64,000 nt of DNA from Lysinibacillus xylanilyticus (GTDB lineage Bacteria; Bacillota; Bacilli; Bacillales_A; Planococcaceae). This document shows positions 47,137 to 57,247 of this stretch, piece after piece. Where the stretch lies: positions 62,318 to 126,317 of the forward strand of contig NZ_LFXJ01000013.1 of NCBI RefSeq assembly GCF_001183605.1, given 5' to 3'. The notes beneath the pieces were generated by a model that was not told where the DNA came from, did no database searches, and was given only the letters and a program-made list of their open reading frames with translations. The stretch's first letter is position 1. Each line of letters begins with the position of its first letter. The position numbers and the translations under genes are program-made.

Positions 47137-48660
47137 TTGGAAAAGAAACGTCAAAAAGAGAACCAAACAAATATAGTGTCGTTCATTCCAACAGGCGACT
47201 ATTATTATAAAAAATCAATTCAAGCAATGAATAGCGGACAAATGAATAAAGCCTATAAATATTTACAGCGAGCAGTCGATTTAAGTCCTAATGATCCAAT
47301 GATTTTATTGCAATTAGCTATAATAGAGTTAGAGGGTCAACGTTTCGAGGAAGCGTATGATCTACTTCGTCGTGCCTATCAAATAGATAAAGACAATCCA
47401 GAAATTATTTTTTACATGGCAGAGATTTCAGGATGTGTCGGCATCATACATGATGCTAAACGCTTTGCAGAGCAATATTTACAAATAGAGCCAGATGGTG
47501 CCTATGCAGATGAAGCTACTGAAATATTAGAGTTTGTTGATTTTGAGCAAGATGATTTTGAGGAGCTTGAAGGTTCAGCAGAAGATTTATATCGGCAGGA
47601 ACAGGCGAGGCGTTGTATGGAAAAGGGAGATTTCCCTGAAGCTATTAAAATTCTAGAAGACTTAGTTGAAGATAGACCGGATTTTTGGTCAGCTTATAAC
47701 AACTTAGCCCTTGCCTATTTTTATGTGGGCGAAGCAGAACAGGCGAAGGCTCTTCTAAATACTGTATTACGTGAAAATAAAGGGAATTTACATGCACTAT
47801 GTAATTTAACGGTTATCGCGTACTATGAAAAAAATGAAGAAGATTTAAAAGATCTTTTAGAAATACTTGTGAAAATTCAGCCATACTTATGGGAACATCG
47901 CTACAAGCTAGGTGCAACATTAGCGCTCGTTGGACAATATGATTTAGCGTTTAAATGGTTGCGTAGCATGCAGAAAAGAGGCTATGTAGGTGATGCTGGC
48001 TTTTACTTTTGGCTATCACATGCAGCTTATTTCTCAGGACATGAAGAAATTTCAAAAGGTGCATGGGAGCAGCTACTTGAGCTAGATCCCGATAAAGAAG
48101 GCTTTGAACCTTGGCGTCAAGAAGAAAACGATTATTCACTTGATGCATTAGAACATGACCGTGATTATATTGTAGATAAGCTAGAGAGCGAATATACAAG
48201 TGAACGCATATTTGGTTTATTTTTACTAAGCGCTACAGCACATAAACAGGAAATTATTGCGCATCCAAAATGGATAGACGTTGACCAATTTAATGCGTAT
48301 GAAAAGCTATTCCTCGCTTATGCACTAGAACATCAATTTGATATGAAAAACAAAGTAGAGGCTAGCTTTATACGAGCAGTAAGTGTGCCAGAAATTTTAC
48401 TAGAACAGTATGGTAAGCTAACGACATTAATTGCACCAATGTTCCAAATGTGGTTTGTGCTTTGTGAGCAAGCATTGGTCAACAATTATCGTTTTACAAA
48501 TCCAGCAGCTATTGCAGGAGCAAATGATTATTTATTCCGTTCTTCACGAATGCTGAAGGTTACAAAAAAGGAGATTGCTCAGCAATACGGAGTATCAGTG
48601 TCAACTTTATCGAAGTATATTGATGAAATTTTAAATTATTTACCAAACACGCATAATTAG
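47137..48660 (+). CDS. yvcD: Tetratricopeptide-repeat protein (YvcD-like) with C-terminal HTH
   Basis: A 507-residue cytoplasmic protein. TPR motifs cover about residues 22-300 (YKYLQRAVDLSPNDPMILLQ, EAIKILEDLVEDRPDFWSAYNNLALAYFYVGEAEQAK). The last about 40 residues read KVTKKEIAQQYGVSVSTLSKYIDEIL, a helix-turn-helix. It starts with TTG after CGGAGGAAA. The order hisI-yvcD-trxB matches B. subtilis. Combination of TPR and HTH suggests regulated DNA binding or a scaffold role, unproven. Confidence 0.85.
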   Translation: MEKKRQKENQTNIVSFIPTGDYYYKKSIQAMNSGQMNKAYKYLQRAVDLSPNDPMILLQLAIIELEGQRFEEAYDLLRRAYQIDKDNPEIIFYMAEISGCVGIIHDAKRFAEQYLQIEPDGAYADEATEILEFVDFEQDDFEELEGSAEDLYRQEQARRCMEKGDFPEAIKILEDLVEDRPDFWSAYNNLALAYFYVGEAEQAKALLNTVLRENKGNLHALCNLTVIAYYEKNEEDLKDLLEILVKIQPYLWEHRYKLGATLALVGQYDLAFKWLRSMQKRGYVGDAGFYFWLSHAAYFSGHEEISKGAWEQLLELDPDKEGFEPWRQEENDYSLDALEHDRDYIVDKLESEYTSERIFGLFLLSATAHKQEIIAHPKWIDVDQFNAYEKLFLAYALEHQFDMKNKVEASFIRAVSVPEILLEQYGKLTTLIAPMFQMWFVLCEQALVNNYRFTNPAAIAGANDYLFRSSRMLKVTKKEIAQQYGVSVSTLSKYIDEILNYLPNTHN

Positions 48661-48748
48661 ACCGTGAGCAACATAGTTGAATAACTTTTTACTTTCACAT
48701 ACGATGAACATACTAAAGTTATTATAAAAAAGTAAAAAATCGGTTTAG

Positions 48749-49705
<957 letters not shown>

Positions 49706-49903
49706 GTAAGCAGGTTTAGAATGTTCATGAGCAAAGGGAGTCTACTCCCAAAGTAGGGTGTTCAACCGATTATGCCCAATATTTATTGTTTTAAGGAAAA
49801 AAATACAATTTTAATACGGTCTTAATATAGTTGTAACTTGAATGACATATAAAAGGTGTAATATATAAAGTGTAATTAGCAATCCCCCTTTTATTTTGTT
49901 GAG

Positions 49904-49945
49904 TAGGTTGTTTCCGCCAAATAAGGTGGAGCAACCTATTTTTGT
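49904..49945 (+). terminator. Hairpin terminator in the trxB-yvcI gap
   Basis: TAGGTTG pairs with CAACCTA and CCGCC with GGTGG inside a stem, followed by TTTTTG. The rest of the gap of about 420 bp (49706-50123) holds no gene that I can see. Confidence 0.7.
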
Positions 49946-50123
49946 TGTGAACAGATTTTTTTTGGCGGAGTTTCATATGTTTGAATAGAGGTTAAAAAAC
50001 ATGTTCCTACATGTATCGATGAAGTTAAAATTGCAATGCACGTAAAGTTTAGAATTGAGGACAAACCTTGTTTGGTCTTGCTATAATAAAAGGAAGAATG
50101 CAAAAGAGATTAGAGGTGTGCCT

Positions 50124-50591
50124 ATGCAAAGAATTGCAAATTTAATAGCCGTAAAAGACGGTCAAGTGTTATTACTTCAGAAGCCGAGACGTGGCTGGTA
50201 CGTAGCTCCTGGCGGTAAGATGGAGAGCGGCGAATCGATTTATGAGGCTGCAGTGCGTGAGTTTAAAGAAGAAACAAATGTCACACCAATAAACGCTCAT
50301 TTAAAGGGTGTTTATACAATGGTTATTAAAGAAAATAATGAGGCAGTGGACGAATGGATGCTTTATACATTTGTTGCAAAGGATGTAGAAGGTGTACCGT
50401 TTAAAGAAACTAGAGAAGGCAAACTTGCATGGCACCCAGTAGAGGATTTAAAACATTTGCCAATGGCTGAAGGTGATCGAACAAACTTACAATTTGCTAT
50501 CTCACAATCAGGCATTCAGTACGGTACATTTGAATACACAACTGATTTTGAATTACTTCATGAGAAAATACAAATATCAATCGAACAATAA
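50124..50591 (+). CDS. yvcI: Nudix hydrolase YvcI
   Basis: A 155-residue Nudix-family pyrophosphohydrolase (nucleoside-diphosphate-X substrates). The Nudix box GGKMESGESIYEAAVREFKEE is at about 35-55. Start ATG 50124 (MQRIANLIAVKDGQ) follows TAGAGGTGT; the frame extends to 50055 but the upstream part lacks support. It lies 9 bp before rapZ and is syntenic with B. subtilis yvcI. The substrate is unknown. Confidence 0.88.
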   Translation: MQRIANLIAVKDGQVLLLQKPRRGWYVAPGGKMESGESIYEAAVREFKEETNVTPINAHLKGVYTMVIKENNEAVDEWMLYTFVAKDVEGVPFKETREGKLAWHPVEDLKHLPMAEGDRTNLQFAISQSGIQYGTFEYTTDFELLHEKIQISIEQ

Positions 50592-50600
50592 AGGAGCTGC

Positions 50601-51494
50601 ATGACAGTGGTGGTTGAAGACCTAAAAGGTACACATGAATTGGTTATTATTACAGGAATGTCTGGAGCTGGAAAGACAGTAGCTATTCAAAGCTTTGAGG
50701 ATTTAGGTTATTACTGTATTGATAATTTACCACCTGCGTTACTCACAACATTTTTAACCTTACTAAGGGATTCGGGTAAAAATATAACACGTATAGCAGC
50801 TGTCATGGATATGCGTGGTGGCGACTTTTTTGATTCTCTTATCGGTGCTCTCGACCATATTCTTAAAGAAGGCGATATAGTTGCACGAATATTATTTTTA
50901 GATGCAGATGATGCAACTTTAGTTAGGCGTTATAAAGAAACAAGACGTGCACATCCATTGGCTGTAAATGGTTTGCCATTAGATGGTATTAAACAAGAAC
51001 GTAAGCTTTTATCCGAAGTAAAGGGTCGCGCTAAATTTGTCTATAATACATCTAATATGAAGCCTAAAGAGCTACGTGAAAAAATCGCTAAAGAATTTGC
51101 CGGTGATGCAGATAATATTTTCTCAGTAAATATCATGTCTTTTGGATTTAAGCATGGTATGCCGATAGATGCCGATTTAGTATTTGATGTCCGTTTTTTA
51201 AAAAATCCATATTATGTTGAAGAGTTACGCCATAAAACGGGTTTACAAACTGAAGTATCTTCTTATGTTCTGGCACTTGAAGATACGCAAACACTCATTC
51301 AAAAACTAATGGATTTGTTTGAATTTATGATCCCACTCTATAGACAAGAGGGCAAATCCCAACTTGTCATTGCTTTTGGATGTACTGGAGGACAGCATCG
51401 TTCGGTAACATTAGCAGAGTATTTTGGGGCATATTTAGCTGGAAAGGAAAACACTGTTATTACGCATCGTGACATCAATCGTAGAAAGGATTGA
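50601..51494 (+). CDS. rapZ: RNase adapter / nucleotide-binding protein RapZ (YvcJ)
   Basis: A 297-residue P-loop protein of the RapZ/YvcJ family. Walker A GMSGAGKT (about 20-27), the Walker B-like region [21 protein letters not shown], and C-terminal family motif [15 protein letters not shown]. In Gram-negatives RapZ tunes GlmS amounts; in B. subtilis YvcJ affects competence. It is followed by yvcK and whiA, the conserved yvcJKL cluster. Start ATG 50601 after AAAGGAGC. Confidence 0.93.
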   Translation: MTVVVEDLKGTHELVIITGMSGAGKTVAIQSFEDLGYYCIDNLPPALLTTFLTLLRDSGKNITRIAAVMDMRGGDFFDSLIGALDHILKEGDIVARILFLDADDATLVRRYKETRRAHPLAVNGLPLDGIKQERKLLSEVKGRAKFVYNTSNMKPKELREKIAKEFAGDADNIFSVNIMSFGFKHGMPIDADLVFDVRFLKNPYYVEELRHKTGLQTEVSSYVLALEDTQTLIQKLMDLFEFMIPLYRQEGKSQLVIAFGCTGGQHRSVTLAEYFGAYLAGKENTVITHRDINRRKD

Positions 51495-51498
51495 GTGA

Positions 51499-52482
51499 AT
51501 GGGAAAGAAGCGAACAAAGCTTGTTGTAATTGGTGGTGGTACGGGGCTTTCTACGTTACTACGAGGGCTCAAGCACCACCCATTTGATATTACTGCAATT
51601 GTGACAGTAGCAGATGATGGTGGTTCTTCAGGACGCTTACGAGATGACTATGATATTCCACCACCTGGTGATGTCCGTAATGTGATCGCTGCCTTATCGG
51701 ATGTTGAGCCACTTGTTGAGCAAATGTTTCAATACCGATTTTCTGCATCGGAAGATTTACGTGGGCATTCATTAGGTAATTTAATGCTAACTGCTTTAAC
51801 AGATATTACCGGTGATTTTAACCATGCTATTAGTGAAATGGGAAAGGTTTTAAAGGTTCATGGTCGCGTCATACCAGCAGCCAACAAAAAGATAAATTTA
51901 CATGCTGAGCTTGAAGACGGTTCTATTATAGAAGGGGAATCTAAAATTCCAAAGGCTAAAAAACGAATTAATCGAGTTTTTTTAGTGCCTGAAAACGTGC
52001 AACCGCTACCAGAGGCTATTCGAGCAATCAATCGTGCAGATTATATTTTAATTGGGCCAGGAAGTTTATATACAAGCATTATTCCAAACCTTCTTGTTAA
52101 AGCAATTGGGGAAGCTGTTGTTAAGGCTAAAGGAAGAAAAATTTACGTTTGTAATTTAATGACTCAAAAAGGTGAAACCATTTCCTATACAGCAGGCGAT
52201 CATGTTGAAGCTTTATATAAACATGTTGGAGACTCCTTCATTGATTCTATATTGGTAAATGATGTAAAACTCCCTCATCCTGTAAAAGAGCTGTATAAAG
52301 AAGAGTGTGCTGAGCCAGTAACATTTGATGTTGCAAAGCTTGAAAGTATGGGATTAGAGGTTATTAAACGAGATATTGCCACGATTCGCCCAGATGGGAC
52401 GGTTCGACATAATGCTACAAACGTTGCGAAATGGCTTGTAGATTACGCAAATATCTATGAGCAAGAAGTTAGTGAATTATAA
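51499..52482 (+). CDS. glmR: Gluconeogenesis factor / UDP-GlcNAc-binding protein GlmR (YvcK)
   Basis: A 327-residue protein of the CofD/YvcK superfamily. The N-terminal phosphate-binding motif VIGGGTGLSTLLRGLK is typical; GSLYTSIIPNLLV and the AGDHVEALYKHVGDSFIDSI region follow. In Bacillus it binds UDP-GlcNAc and stimulates GlmS, supporting cell wall synthesis on gluconeogenic carbon. The gene starts 4 bp after rapZ. Family and context are strong. Confidence 0.93.
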   Translation: MGKKRTKLVVIGGGTGLSTLLRGLKHHPFDITAIVTVADDGGSSGRLRDDYDIPPPGDVRNVIAALSDVEPLVEQMFQYRFSASEDLRGHSLGNLMLTALTDITGDFNHAISEMGKVLKVHGRVIPAANKKINLHAELEDGSIIEGESKIPKAKKRINRVFLVPENVQPLPEAIRAINRADYILIGPGSLYTSIIPNLLVKAIGEAVVKAKGRKIYVCNLMTQKGETISYTAGDHVEALYKHVGDSFIDSILVNDVKLPHPVKELYKEECAEPVTFDVAKLESMGLEVIKRDIATIRPDGTVRHNATNVAKWLVDYANIYEQEVSEL

Positions 52483-52547
52483 AGCACTTATTGTATATGA
52501 TAAGATGAACATATACATAGAACAAAAGGTTGAAAGGAGGGCGTGAT

Positions 52548-53495
52548 ATGTCTTTTGCTTCTGAAACGAAAAAAGAGTTAACTCAAATAGAAGCGGACAA
52601 TCATTGTATGAAAGCAGAAGTATCTGCCCTAATTCGTATGAATGGTTCATTATCCTTTGCTAATAAACAGTTAAGCTTAGACGTACAAACTGAAAACGCA
52701 GCAATCGCAAGAAGACTTTATACAATTATGAAGAAGTTATATCCGTATAATGTAGAGTTACTTGTTAGAAAAAAAATGCGTTTGAAAAAAAATAACGTAT
52801 ACATTTGCCGTGTAAGAGAAGGTGCTCGTGAGCTACTGATTGATTTAGAAATCATCTCAGACGACTTTCAATTTAATCATACTATTTCTCGGAAGCTCAT
52901 TAAAAAGAGTGGTCAAAAAAGAGCATATTTACGAGGTGCATTTTTAGCAGGTGGCTCTGTCAACAATCCAGAAACATCAGCCTACCATTTAGAAATTTAT
53001 TCATTATATAAAGAGCACGGTGAGGCTTTAATGGATTTAATGAATGAATTCGAGCTAAATGCAAAAACAATTGAACGAAAAAAAGGCTTTGTCACTTATT
53101 TAAAAGAAGCGGAAAAAATTTCTGATTTCCTTAATATTGTTGGAGCTCATCAAGCAATGATGAAATTCGAAGACGTTCGCATATTGCGAGACATGAGAAA
53201 TAGTGTCAATCGCATCGTCAATTGTGAAACAGCGAACTTAAATAAAACAATAGGCGCAGCATTACGTCAAGTAGAGAATATCCGATTTATTGAAAATTCT
53301 ATAGGTCTTGATCAATTGCCAGAAAAACTTCGTGAAATTGCACGATTACGAGTAGAATACCAAGATGTAACGCTAAAAGAACTTGGGGAAATGGTATCAA
53401 GTGGAACGGTTAGTAAATCCGGTGTCAATCATCGATTACGGAAAATCGATGAAATAGCCGATGCATTAAGAAGCGGAGAAAAAATTGGTGGTTAA
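52548..53495 (+). CDS. whiA: DNA-binding protein WhiA
   Basis: A 315-residue protein with an N-terminal LAGLIDADG-like fold without nuclease activity (about 1-210) and a C-terminal helix-turn-helix ([20 protein letters not shown], about 265-300). It affects cell division and chromosome segregation in Bacillus. ATG 52548 ([15 protein letters not shown]) follows GAAAGGAGGGCG, an excellent Shine-Dalgarno; the frame reaches 52530 upstream but is unsupported. The cluster rapZ-glmR-whiA-crh is the standard Bacillales order. Confidence 0.95.
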   Translation: MSFASETKKELTQIEADNHCMKAEVSALIRMNGSLSFANKQLSLDVQTENAAIARRLYTIMKKLYPYNVELLVRKKMRLKKNNVYICRVREGARELLIDLEIISDDFQFNHTISRKLIKKSGQKRAYLRGAFLAGGSVNNPETSAYHLEIYSLYKEHGEALMDLMNEFELNAKTIERKKGFVTYLKEAEKISDFLNIVGAHQAMMKFEDVRILRDMRNSVNRIVNCETANLNKTIGAALRQVENIRFIENSIGLDQLPEKLREIARLRVEYQDVTLKELGEMVSSGTVSKSGVNHRLRKIDEIADALRSGEKIGG

Positions 53496-53608
53496 ATTTT
53501 CATACTTTTCAGGTATGAATTTAATGAGTAATCGCGTATTGTTCTTTTGCTAGTAAGTAAGGTAAGATAAAAATAATAGATGAACGGTAGTAAAGGAGAG
53601 TTTTAAGA

Positions 53609-53866
53609 ATGACCGAGAGAAGAGTCCATGTAAAATTAAAATTAGGACTACAGGCTAGACAAGCAGCGTTATTTGTACAAGAAGCAAACCGTTTTAGCGC
53701 GGATATCTTTCTAGAGAAAGACGAGAAAAAAGTTAATGCTAAATCAATTATGGGCGTCATGAGCTTAGCCATTGCAAAAGGAACTGAGGTTGTACTTAGT
53801 GGCGCTGGTAACGATGCTGAGCAAGCGGTTACAGCATTAGCAGCACTAATCGAAAAAGAAGATTAA
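53609..53866 (+). CDS. crh: Catabolite repression HPr-like protein Crh
   Basis: An 85-residue HPr paralogue. Position 15 is Gln (GLQARQAALFV) in place of the active His of HPr, while Ser46 (NAKSIMGVMSL) is retained. So it can be phosphorylated by HprK on Ser46 but cannot act in PTS phosphotransfer. With CcpA it supports catabolite repression, and in Bacillus it also affects methylglyoxal synthase. HprK is encoded at 37406-38341 in the same window. A strong terminator follows. Confidence 0.96.
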   Translation: MTERRVHVKLKLGLQARQAALFVQEANRFSADIFLEKDEKKVNAKSIMGVMSLAIAKGTEVVLSGAGNDAEQAVTALAALIEKED

Positions 53867-53880
53867 AAAATAATAATGCG

Positions 53881-53924
53881 AAAACTGTCCAGCAGTAAAA
53901 CTTACATACTGGACAGTTTTTTTG
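53881..53924 (+). terminator. Terminator after crh
   Basis: AAAACTGTCCAG (53881-53892) pairs with CTGGACAGTTTT (53909-53920), then a T-tract. Array 4 begins about 45 bp later. Confidence 0.92.
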
Positions 53925-53966
53925 CGCTTTTGCACAGCATAAAAAGGTCCTGAAAGAAGAGCAAAA

Positions 53967-54448
53967 GCGATGGAAAGTAAGGATGGGGCGACGGAAAGAA
54001 GAGCCGAAGCGACGGAAAGAAAAGTCGGAGTGACGGAAAGAAAAGCCGGAGTGACGGAAAGAAAAGATCGTGACGGAAAGAAGAGCCGGAATGACGGAAG
54101 GAAAAGTCGGAGTGACGGAAAGAAAAGCCGGAGTGACGGAAAGAAAAGATCGTGACGGAAAGAAGAGCCGGAATGACGGAAGGAAAAGTCGGAGTGACGG
54201 AAAGAAAAGCCGGAGTGACGGAAAGAAAAGATCGTGACGGAAAGAAGAGCCGGAATGACGGAAGGAAAAGCCAAAGTGACGGAAAAAAAAGGCCGCGACG
54301 GAAAGAAGATCGAAAAGCCGGAATAATGGATAGAAGAGCCAAAGTCGTGGATAGAAACGTCAAAATGATGGATATAGTAGCCAAAATCGTGGATAGAAAC
54401 GCCAAAATGATGGATAGAGCGATCGAAGTGAAGGATAGCCCCTTCAAA
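53967..54448. repeat. Tandem array 4: 21-bp units with 82-bp super-repeat
   Basis: About 23 units follow a common GACGGAAAGAAAAG core. From 54030 to 54275 an 82-bp super-repeat (21+19+21+21) occurs three times; the 19-bp units change the reading frame, which argues against protein coding. After about 54320 a second family (GTGGATAGAAACGCCAAA-type) continues with 21-bp period. Frames are open on both strands through most of it, as expected for stop-free repeats. It sits between the convergent crh and clpP terminators. Confidence 0.9.
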
Positions 54449-54472
54449 TCATACATACATTGGATATCGAAC

Positions 54473-54506
54473 AAAAAAAGACATCTCAGATATGATCTGG
54501 GATGCC
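54473..54506 (-). terminator. Terminator after clpP
   Basis: On the minus strand GGCATCCCAGAT pairs with ATCTGAGATGTC, followed by a run of seven T. Confidence 0.88.
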
Positions 54507-54514
54507 TTTAACTT

Positions 54515-55096
54515 TTATTTGCGTTCCATAATTTGGTCGATTAAGCCGTATTCTTTTGCACGCTCAGCAGTCATGAAGTTATCGCGGTCTGTATCTCTTG
54601 CAATGACTTCAAGTGGTTGACCAGTGCGTTCTGATAAAATTCCATTTAATTTTTCACGTAAGAATAAAATACGTTTTGCAGCGATTTCGATTTCAGTTGC
54701 CTGACCTTGTGCACCGCCAAGAGGTTGGTGAATCATTACTTCGGCATTCGGTAATGCGAAACGTTTACCAGGTTCACCAGCAGCAAGTAGGAAAGCACCC
54801 ATAGATGCTGCCATTCCGATACAAATTGTTTGTACTTGTGGCTTGATAATTTGCATTGTGTCATAAATCGCCATACCGGCAGTGATAGATCCACCTGGTG
54901 AGTTAATGTAAAGATGGATATCTTTTTCTGGATCTTCTGCTTGTAGGAATAGAAGTTGAGCAACAATTGAGTTAGCAACGTTGTCGTCAATTGCACTTCC
55001 TAATAGGATGATACGGTCTTTTAGTAGTCGTGAATAGATGTCATAGGCACGTTCACCACGACTTGTTTGTTCAATAACTGTAGGAATTAAATTCAT
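54515..55096 (-). CDS. clpP: ATP-dependent Clp protease proteolytic subunit ClpP
   Basis: A 193-residue serine protease forming the tetradecameric barrel used with ClpC, ClpX or ClpE. The catalytic triad is S98 ([11 protein letters not shown]), H123 ([10 protein letters not shown]) and D172 (ARDTDRDNF). The [16 protein letters not shown] and [12 protein letters not shown] segments are conserved. ATG 55096 has the Shine-Dalgarno AAGGAGG. It is convergent with crh. A plausible promoter with one CtsR heptad lies upstream. Central role in regulated proteolysis is known from the family. Confidence 0.96.
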   Translation of the reverse strand: MNLIPTVIEQTSRGERAYDIYSRLLKDRIILLGSAIDDNVANSIVAQLLFLQAEDPEKDIHLYINSPGGSITAGMAIYDTMQIIKPQVQTICIGMAASMGAFLLAAGEPGKRFALPNAEVMIHQPLGGAQGQATEIEIAAKRILFLREKLNGILSERTGQPLEVIARDTDRDNFMTAERAKEYGLIDQIMERK

Positions 55097-55169
55097 GTTA
55101 AATCCTCCTTAAAAAACTAAATTCGATTACTTTTGCTGAAAACTTCCTTTGTATTTCAGCTGTAACCTT

Positions 55170-55200
55170 ATCATACACATTATAGTCAGGGAAGGTCAAA
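55170..55200 (-). promoter_or_regulatory. Probable clpP promoter with a CtsR half-site
   Basis: On the minus strand TTGACC (-35), 18-bp spacer, TATGAT (-10). The -35 overlaps TTTGACC (55194-55200), one CtsR heptad; the usual second heptad is not clearly present. Confidence 0.55.
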
Positions 55201-55228
55201 TATTAACCCTGTTAAAGTAAAATAAATT

Positions 55229-55432
55229 AAATCAATTTCACCTTGCCGTAATGTAGCTGGCGCATCGCTTTCGCTACAGAAAACATTTGCCGCGGACGCA
55301 TTGCCTTGGCTACAAAAACATTTACCGTTGTCGCTTCGCTTCCACGCCGAAAGAGAATGCTGCAGACGTCCCCCTCGCACAGATAAACAGTGTGCTCGCA
55401 CAATTAAAAATCCGTGACATCCGCTGGAGGAT
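55229..55432. repeat. Mosaic of type-A tail, module-D units and type-A arm
   Basis: An inverted type-A tail (ATCAATTTCACCTTGCCGTA) begins the stretch. Two or more module-D units follow (AAAACATTTGCC and AAAACATTTACC with TCGCTTCGCTT pieces). It ends with CACAATTAAAAATCCG joined to GTGACATCCGC, a piece of the type-A arm. Confidence 0.65.
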
Positions 55433-55506
55433 TATCTATATTCTCTAGGTATTTTGACACCAATTGAAAAAAGATAAAAAAAGTTAAAATGTTTTGCATT
55501 CTATAG

Positions 55507-55535
55507 TTGAAATATGAGCCATACGTTTGTATAAT
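55507..55535 (+). promoter_or_regulatory. Sigma-A-like promoter upstream of tRNA-Arg
   Basis: TTGAAA (55507-55512), 17-bp spacer, TATAAT (55530-55535). It lies about 120 bp before the tRNA. Confidence 0.7.
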
Positions 55536-55652
55536 TGATAAGGTCATAAGTTAAAGTACAGTACACTATTTTGCAGGTATGCTTCACATGAGGGTTATCT
55601 ACATCATGCTTTTTCGTAAAGCCTAGGGTGAGTACTTTTTTTTTGTTTAATT

Positions 55653-55727
55653 GCCCTCGTGGTGTAATGGATAACACGTAAGATTCCGGTTCTTGCACTG
55701 GGGGTTCGATTCCCTCCGAGGGCGCCA
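55653..55727 (+). tRNA. tRNA-Arg (anticodon CCG)
   Basis: A 75-nt tRNA with encoded CCA. Acceptor GCCCTCG pairs with CGAGGGC; the D arm is GTGT...ACAC; the anticodon stem TAAGA/TCTTG holds loop TTCCGGT, anticodon CCG; the T arm has TTCGATT. It reads the CGG codon. No other RNA gene neighbours it, so it is a solitary tRNA. Confidence 0.93.
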
Positions 55728-55944
55728 TTTTACTGATTATTTGATATACTTTTATAACTCAATTCTCCTAATAAGTAGTTTAGCAGCCTGCTTAGTGGAA
55801 AAATGAGAAGGGGAAATAATGGTAATATTGCCTAGTAGGCATTATTCCCGTATTTGTTCCTTTCAAACCTTCAAGAAAGCAACAACTCCAAATTATTTTT
55901 TAGTGAACATACTGTACGTGAGGACTAGTTATTCTAGTCGAAGA

Positions 55945-55980
55945 AAAGAATCCTATCTGAGGGGATTCTTTTTTTTTTTT
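55945..55980 (+). terminator. Strong terminator of an unassigned transcript
   Basis: AAGAATCC pairs with GGGATTCTT, followed by at least ten T. Two more hairpins precede it: GACTAG-TTATT-CTAGTC (55923-55939) and GGGAAATAATG/CATTATTCCC (55811-55849). No convincing protein gene precedes it; the transcript could be tRNA read-through or a small RNA. Confidence 0.75.
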
Positions 55981-56127
55981 GCAAATATATCTAACTTCAG
56001 CATAGGTGATGAATGTATAAATATTCATTATTTACGCTGTTTTAAGTTTCTTAAGTTGTTTTATTCTACAAAAAACTAATTGGAATAAATTATTATTAAA
56101 TAATAATTACTTTTATGCAAAATGATA

Positions 56128-56156
56128 TTGTCTAAAGAGAATAATGTCACTATAAT
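56128..56156 (+). promoter_or_regulatory. Promoter of the amino-acid ABC transporter operon
   Basis: TTGTCT (56128-56133), 17-bp spacer, TATAAT (56151-56156). A hairpin (ATATTTCCGAA with TTCGGAAAATAT, about 56171-56213) lies in the leader. Confidence 0.65.
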
Positions 56157-56234
56157 TGACCTAATAGTCTAATATTTCCGAATTAATAAAATATTAATTG
56201 CGTTTCGGAAAATATCGAATTAGGGGGAGTAGCT

Positions 56235-57023
56235 ATGAAAAGAAGTTTATCTGTGTTACTTGTGGTCTTAGCAGCATTTGTGCTAGCTTTAGCGGGTTGT
56301 GGTGCAAAAGAAAAGACATCATCGGGTGGCGAATCATCTGGAGATGGTAAGAAAGTTTATAAGGTAGGAACAGAAGCGACATTTGCACCGTTCGAATCAC
56401 TTGATGATAAAGGAAATATTGTAGGATTAGATTTCGATATTTTGCAGGCGATTGCAGATGAAATGGGCTTTGAAGTAGAGTGGCAAAATATTGGCTGGGA
56501 GCCTGTCTTCCAAACTGTTAAAAATGGGGAAACAGATATCGGTGCAGCAGGGATCTCTATTAATGATAAGCGTAAAGAAACGTTTGACTTTACAGAGCCA
56601 TATTATGAATCTCAATTATTAATCGTTGTAAAAGAAGATTCTAAGATTAAATCATTAGCTGATTTAAAGGATAAAAAGATTTCAGTACAAATTAATGCTA
56701 CAGGTCATGAAGCTGCGAAAAAGCTACAAGGTGATTCAAGTCCAAATATTATGGCGTTTGAAAATCAGCCGGTTGCTATCAAAGAAATGCTAAATGGTAA
56801 TGTGGATGCTACGATTGGTGATAATGCGGTAGTTTATGAATATATCAAAGCTCATCCAACAGAGAAGCTTAAAGTAATCGAAGATGATGCATTTGAAAAA
56901 GAATACTATGGATTTATGGTTCAGAAGGGGAATACAGAACTTTTAAACAAATTAAATGAAGGTCTGAAAAAAATTAAAGAGAACGGTAAATATAAAGAAA
57001 TTACAGGTAAAGAGCTTAAGTAA
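56235..57023 (+). CDS. Polar amino-acid ABC transporter substrate-binding lipoprotein
   Basis: A 262-residue lipoprotein. The signal peptide ends in LALAGC (Cys about 22), followed by a Ser/Gly linker and a type II periplasmic-binding fold (YKVGTEATFAPFESLDDKGN, GFEVEWQNIGWEPVFQTVKN, FDFTEPYYESQLLIV). It captures a polar amino acid such as glutamine or arginine at the outer membrane face. It heads a three-gene transporter with a permease and an ATPase, though a gap of 224 bp follows. The specificity (Gln, Arg or Cys) is not certain. Confidence 0.9.
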   Translation: MKRSLSVLLVVLAAFVLALAGCGAKEKTSSGGESSGDGKKVYKVGTEATFAPFESLDDKGNIVGLDFDILQAIADEMGFEVEWQNIGWEPVFQTVKNGETDIGAAGISINDKRKETFDFTEPYYESQLLIVVKEDSKIKSLADLKDKKISVQINATGHEAAKKLQGDSSPNIMAFENQPVAIKEMLNGNVDATIGDNAVVYEYIKAHPTEKLKVIEDDAFEKEYYGFMVQKGNTELLNKLNEGLKKIKENGKYKEITGKELK

Positions 57024-57078
57024 TAAACGACTGCATGAGGGGGTTGTCCTAAAAGAAATAAAGAAGAAGGAAAAATTC

Positions 57079-57125
57079 CGCGTAGACTCCTACGTGAAAA
57101 AGAGGACAAGACCCAGCTGAGAGGG
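57079..57125 (+). repeat. Possible decayed type-B-like element in the transporter gap
   Basis: GACTCCTACGTGAAAAAGAG followed by GACAAGACCC resembles the left interior of the type B-prime element (GACTCCCGCGGGAAAGCGAG...GACGAGACCC). The match is partial. Confidence 0.4.
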
Positions 57126-57247
57126 TGTAAAACTGATTTTATGACAGGAGTACACTGATGCGGATTTTTACTATTTATAAATTTCTTATGAAGGACCTTT
57201 TTAGGTAACTCCTCATTTAATTTCTAAAGGGGAAGTGGGGTTTTCGG

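Noticed and set aside
55501..55728. Minus-strand ORF starting MAPSEGIEPPV
   Set aside because: It is the reverse complement of tRNA-Arg, a known type of spurious ORF.
55819..56079. Plus-strand ORF of 86 residues before the amino-acid transporter
   Set aside because: It crosses two hairpins and a strong terminator (poly-Phe from the T-tract) and has no plausible family.
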